Shown here one piece after another: positions 13,120 through 15,150 of a DNA stretch of 15,150 nt. Every line of letters begins with the position of its first letter. Within the stretch, counting starts at the first letter, position 1. This stretch comes from A37T11 sp964546645 (GTDB taxonomy: Bacteria; Bacteroidota; Bacteroidia; Sphingobacteriales; Sphingobacteriaceae): assembly GCA_964546645.1 (NCBI GenBank), contig CAZJKM010000066.1, positions 1-15,150 of the forward strand, given 5' to 3'. The notes beneath the pieces are model-generated. The model saw only the letters and a program-made list of their open reading frames with translations, made no database searches and had not been told where the DNA came from. Both the position numbers and the translations under genes were made by a program.

Positions 13120-14556
13120 GTGCATACAGAAGATATCTTTTACCAGCGCTTTCCCGGTACACCTACCCCGCAGCAGCAACAGGCCTTCGTCCTGTTGTCG
13201 CGTTTTCTGCAGGATGCTGATCCCGCGTCCTGTTTTGTGTTGCGGGGATACGCCGGTACCGGAAAAACGACGATCATCGGTACGCTGGTAAAGGCCCTGC
13301 CTGCGCTGGGTATGCGCACCGTGCTGCTGGCTCCCACCGGGCGTGCGGCAAAGGTCGTTGCCTCGTATGCGGGTCGGCAGGCGCTCACCATCCATAAGAA
13401 AATCTACCGGAAAAAAGTGGCCGGCACACCGGATATGTCCTTTACACTGGCAGACAATATGCACGAGCATACCCTCTTTGTGGTGGATGAGGCGTCGATG
13501 ATCTCCGATGAGCAGGCCGGATTCGGACGAAGTAACCTGTTGGATGATTTGTTTGAATATGTATACAGCGGCGTGGGTTGCAGGATCATGTTCGTAGGCG
13601 ACACGGCCCAGCTGCCTCCGGTGGGCCTCAGTCGCAGCCCGGCCCTGGACGGCCCATACCTTTCGTCGGCCTTTGGTATGAAGGTGTTTGCTTTTGAACT
13701 GACCGATGTGGTGCGGCAGGAAAAAGCATCCGGTATTTTATACAATGCGACTGCCGTACGTGAACAGATCAGGCTGGATACCGACGCGCCGGATACGGCC
13801 GCTTACCCCAGGATCCGGGTGAAAGGATTTAAGGATGTATACCGGATGACAGGTGAAAAACTGGAGGAGGGGCTTTATTACGCCTATGATAAATATGGCA
13901 TGGAAAATACATTGGTCGTATGCCGGTCAAACAAACATGCCAATTTATACAATCAGCATATCCGCAACCGCATTCTATACCGGGAGGAAGAGCTTACCGG
14001 GGGAGATTATGTGATGGTGGTGCGCAATAATTATTTTTGGGTGACAGAGAATGACCCATCGCAGGGCTTTATCGCCAATGGAGATATGGCTAAGGTACGC
14101 CGGGTACGCCATGTACACGAACAGTACGGTTTCCGCTTTGCAGATGTCAGCCTGGAGTTCGCGGGCGGTGAAGGTCAGGAGCCGCTGAACTGCAGGGTGT
14201 TGCTGGATACCCTGTATGCAGAAGGATCGAACCTGGGTTATGCGGAAATCCAGCGGCTATATGAGGCTGTCATGGAAGATTATGCGCATATTCCCGGAAA
14301 GAAGGAACGGATTGCTGCGCTGAAGAACGATCCGTATTACAACGCGTTGCAGATTAAGTTTGCCATGGCGGTAACCTGTCATAAGGCGCAGGGCGGACAA
14401 TGGGATGCGGTGTTTGTGGATCAGGGGTTTTTGACGGAAGAGATGCTGAATACCGAGTTCCTGCGTTGGTTGTATACGGCCTGTACCCGCGCAACGAAAG
14501 AATTATTTTTGTTGAATTTCAGTGAAAGGTTTTTTGCCGATGAAGAAACAAGATAA
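13120..14556 (+). CDS. RecD/Pif1-like superfamily 1 DNA helicase (AAA ATPase)
   Basis: A 478-aa SF1B-type helicase, much smaller than RecD2. Motifs are: Q-motif-like TPTPQQQQAF near 14-23; Walker A GYAGTGKT at 43-50; motif Ia APTGRAAKV at 71-79; Walker B VVDEAS at 121-126; motif III GDTAQLPPVG at 160-169; a motif IV-like VVRQEKASG; motif V VTCHKAQGGQWDAVFVD (C420); and motif VI YTACTRA (452-458). All catalytic motifs are intact. It should translocate on single-stranded DNA and unwind duplexes, in repair, recombination or replication restart. No RecB or RecC is nearby, so it probably works alone. The start is a GTG at 13120: an in-frame TAG lies two codons before it and there is no ATG before the Walker A region. 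It shares a 75-bp divergent intergenic region with the DUF3822 operon. Confidence 0.93.
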   Translation: MHTEDIFYQRFPGTPTPQQQQAFVLLSRFLQDADPASCFVLRGYAGTGKTTIIGTLVKALPALGMRTVLLAPTGRAAKVVASYAGRQALTIHKKIYRKKVAGTPDMSFTLADNMHEHTLFVVDEASMISDEQAGFGRSNLLDDLFEYVYSGVGCRIMFVGDTAQLPPVGLSRSPALDGPYLSSAFGMKVFAFELTDVVRQEKASGILYNATAVREQIRLDTDAPDTAAYPRIRVKGFKDVYRMTGEKLEEGLYYAYDKYGMENTLVVCRSNKHANLYNQHIRNRILYREEELTGGDYVMVVRNNYFWVTENDPSQGFIANGDMAKVRRVRHVHEQYGFRFADVSLEFAGGEGQEPLNCRVLLDTLYAEGSNLGYAEIQRLYEAVMEDYAHIPGKKERIAALKNDPYYNALQIKFAMAVTCHKAQGGQWDAVFVDQGFLTEEMLNTEFLRWLYTACTRATKELFLLNFSERFFADEETR

Positions 14557-14621
14557 AATAATTAAGATGACAGGATCAGGCTTTACGGAAATGGGAACAT
14601 CCGGATGAGATCTATAATAAC

Positions 14622-14629
14622 TACCTTTG
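14622..14629 (+). promoter_or_regulatory. -7 box for the riboflavin synthase gene
   Basis: TACCTTTG matches TAnnTTTG exactly, 17 nt before the ATG at 14647, giving a leader of about 10-12 nt. There is no TTG or TTTG at 19-21 bp upstream. The leader is far too short to hold an FMN riboswitch, and none is visible in the 90-bp gap. Confidence 0.45.
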
Positions 14630-14646
14630 CATAATAATAAAGAAAG

Positions 14647-15150
14647 ATGTTTACCGGAATCATTGAAACCGTAGGAATAGTCGGAGGCCTGGAACAGGAG
14701 GGAAGTAACCTGCATATCCGTATCCGCTCCTCCATCTCGGATGAATTGAAGATCGATCAGAGTGTATCGCATAATGGTGTTTGCCTGACAGTTGTCGGTG
14801 TTGCGCCCGGCGAACATATTGTTACGGCCATTGCCGAAACATTGGAGAAAAGTAACCTCGGAACCTTGCAGACCGGCGGCCGGGTGAACCTGGAGCGTTG
14901 TACGGCGGCAAACGGCCGGTTCGACGGACATATTGTTCAGGGACATGTGGATCAGACCGCACAATGTATCGCATTAGCTGAACTGGAAGGCAGCTGGGTA
15001 TTTACCTTTCAATATAACCCCGCTTCGGGTAATGTAACCGTGGAAAAAGGTTCTATAGCCGTGAATGGTATCAGTCTGACTGTTGTCAATTCACAGCCGG
15101 ACTGCTTCTCGGTAGCTATCATACCCTATACCTATGAGCATACGAACCTG
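14647..15150 (+). CDS. ribE: Riboflavin synthase, alpha subunit type (3' end cut off by the window)
   Basis: Converts two molecules of 6,7-dimethyl-8-ribityllumazine to riboflavin and a pyrimidine, the last step of riboflavin synthesis; the enzyme is a homotrimer in the cytosol. The 168 codons visible cover most of a protein of about 200 aa. The N-terminus MFTGIIE is diagnostic. The two internally repeated lumazine-binding barrels are visible: NGVCLTVV at 43-50 in the first and NGISLTVV at 140-147 in the second, with GHIVQGHVDQT (94-104) at the start of the second. Residues NLERC (81-85) are also typical. The frame is still open at the window edge. The symbol follows E. coli-type usage; Bacillus calls it ribE and older E. 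coli work ribC. Confidence 0.96.
   Translation, partial: MFTGIIETVGIVGGLEQEGSNLHIRIRSSISDELKIDQSVSHNGVCLTVVGVAPGEHIVTAIAETLEKSNLGTLQTGGRVNLERCTAANGRFDGHIVQGHVDQTAQCIALAELEGSWVFTFQYNPASGNVTVEKGSIAVNGISLTVVNSQPDCFSVAIIPYTYEHTNL

Noticed and set aside
14503..14964. - strand ORF of 153 aa at the right end
   Set aside because: It is antisense to the end of the helicase gene and to the well-supported riboflavin synthase gene.

Overview
The window looks like chromosomal DNA of a member of the Bacteroidota, probably Chitinophagaceae (Chitinophaga-like). The reasons are recurring TAnnTTTG-type promoter boxes, few strong Shine-Dalgarno sequences, the cluster of a DUF3822 protein with rsmD and coaD, and protein sequences (peroxiredoxin, PyrE, SMC, the small RecD-like helicase) that read like that phylum. 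The genus is a guess. Most of the window is ordinary housekeeping DNA. The unusual material is at the left edge and in the intergenic regions.

Layout. Positions 1-284 hold a 21-bp tandem repeat array that starts at or before the window edge. It is followed by about 290 bp with no convincing gene, then on the + strand a 1-Cys peroxiredoxin with its own promoter and terminator, a secreted coiled-coil protein, a cold-shock protein with a long leader and a strong terminator, and an 89-aa protein of unknown function. From 2816 to 9842 everything is on the - strand: smc, pbpC (penicillin-binding protein 1C) directly preceded by a Fur-family regulator, and an SRPBCC protein. A hairpin-forming 16-bp repeat separates the SRPBCC gene from pyrE. 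pyrE and a Nudix hydrolase gene diverge from start codons that overlap by 2 bp. The Nudix gene converges on coaD with a 23-bp overlap. coaD, rsmD and a DUF3822 gene form a - strand operon. A short divergent promoter region then leads to a RecD/Pif1-like helicase gene on the + strand and the 5' part of riboflavin synthase, which runs off the right edge.

Functions. The genes cover oxidative stress (peroxiredoxin), cold shock, chromosome organisation (SMC), cell-wall synthesis (PbpC), metal-dependent regulation (Fur family), pyrimidine synthesis (PyrE), CoA synthesis (CoaD), rRNA methylation (RsmD), DNA processing (helicase) and riboflavin synthesis. No phage, insertion sequence, CRISPR, toxin-antitoxin or recognised defence genes are visible, and no tRNA or rRNA.

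Most interesting signals: (1) the 21-bp array, whose 14-bp dyad core is nearly invariant while a 7-bp linker varies at three positions with a 63-bp higher-order period; (2) the overlapping divergent start codons of pyrE and the Nudix gene; (3) several genes whose -7 promoter box sits 4-7 nt before the start codon, suggesting leaderless mRNAs; (4) the 16-bp repeat hairpin after pyrE.
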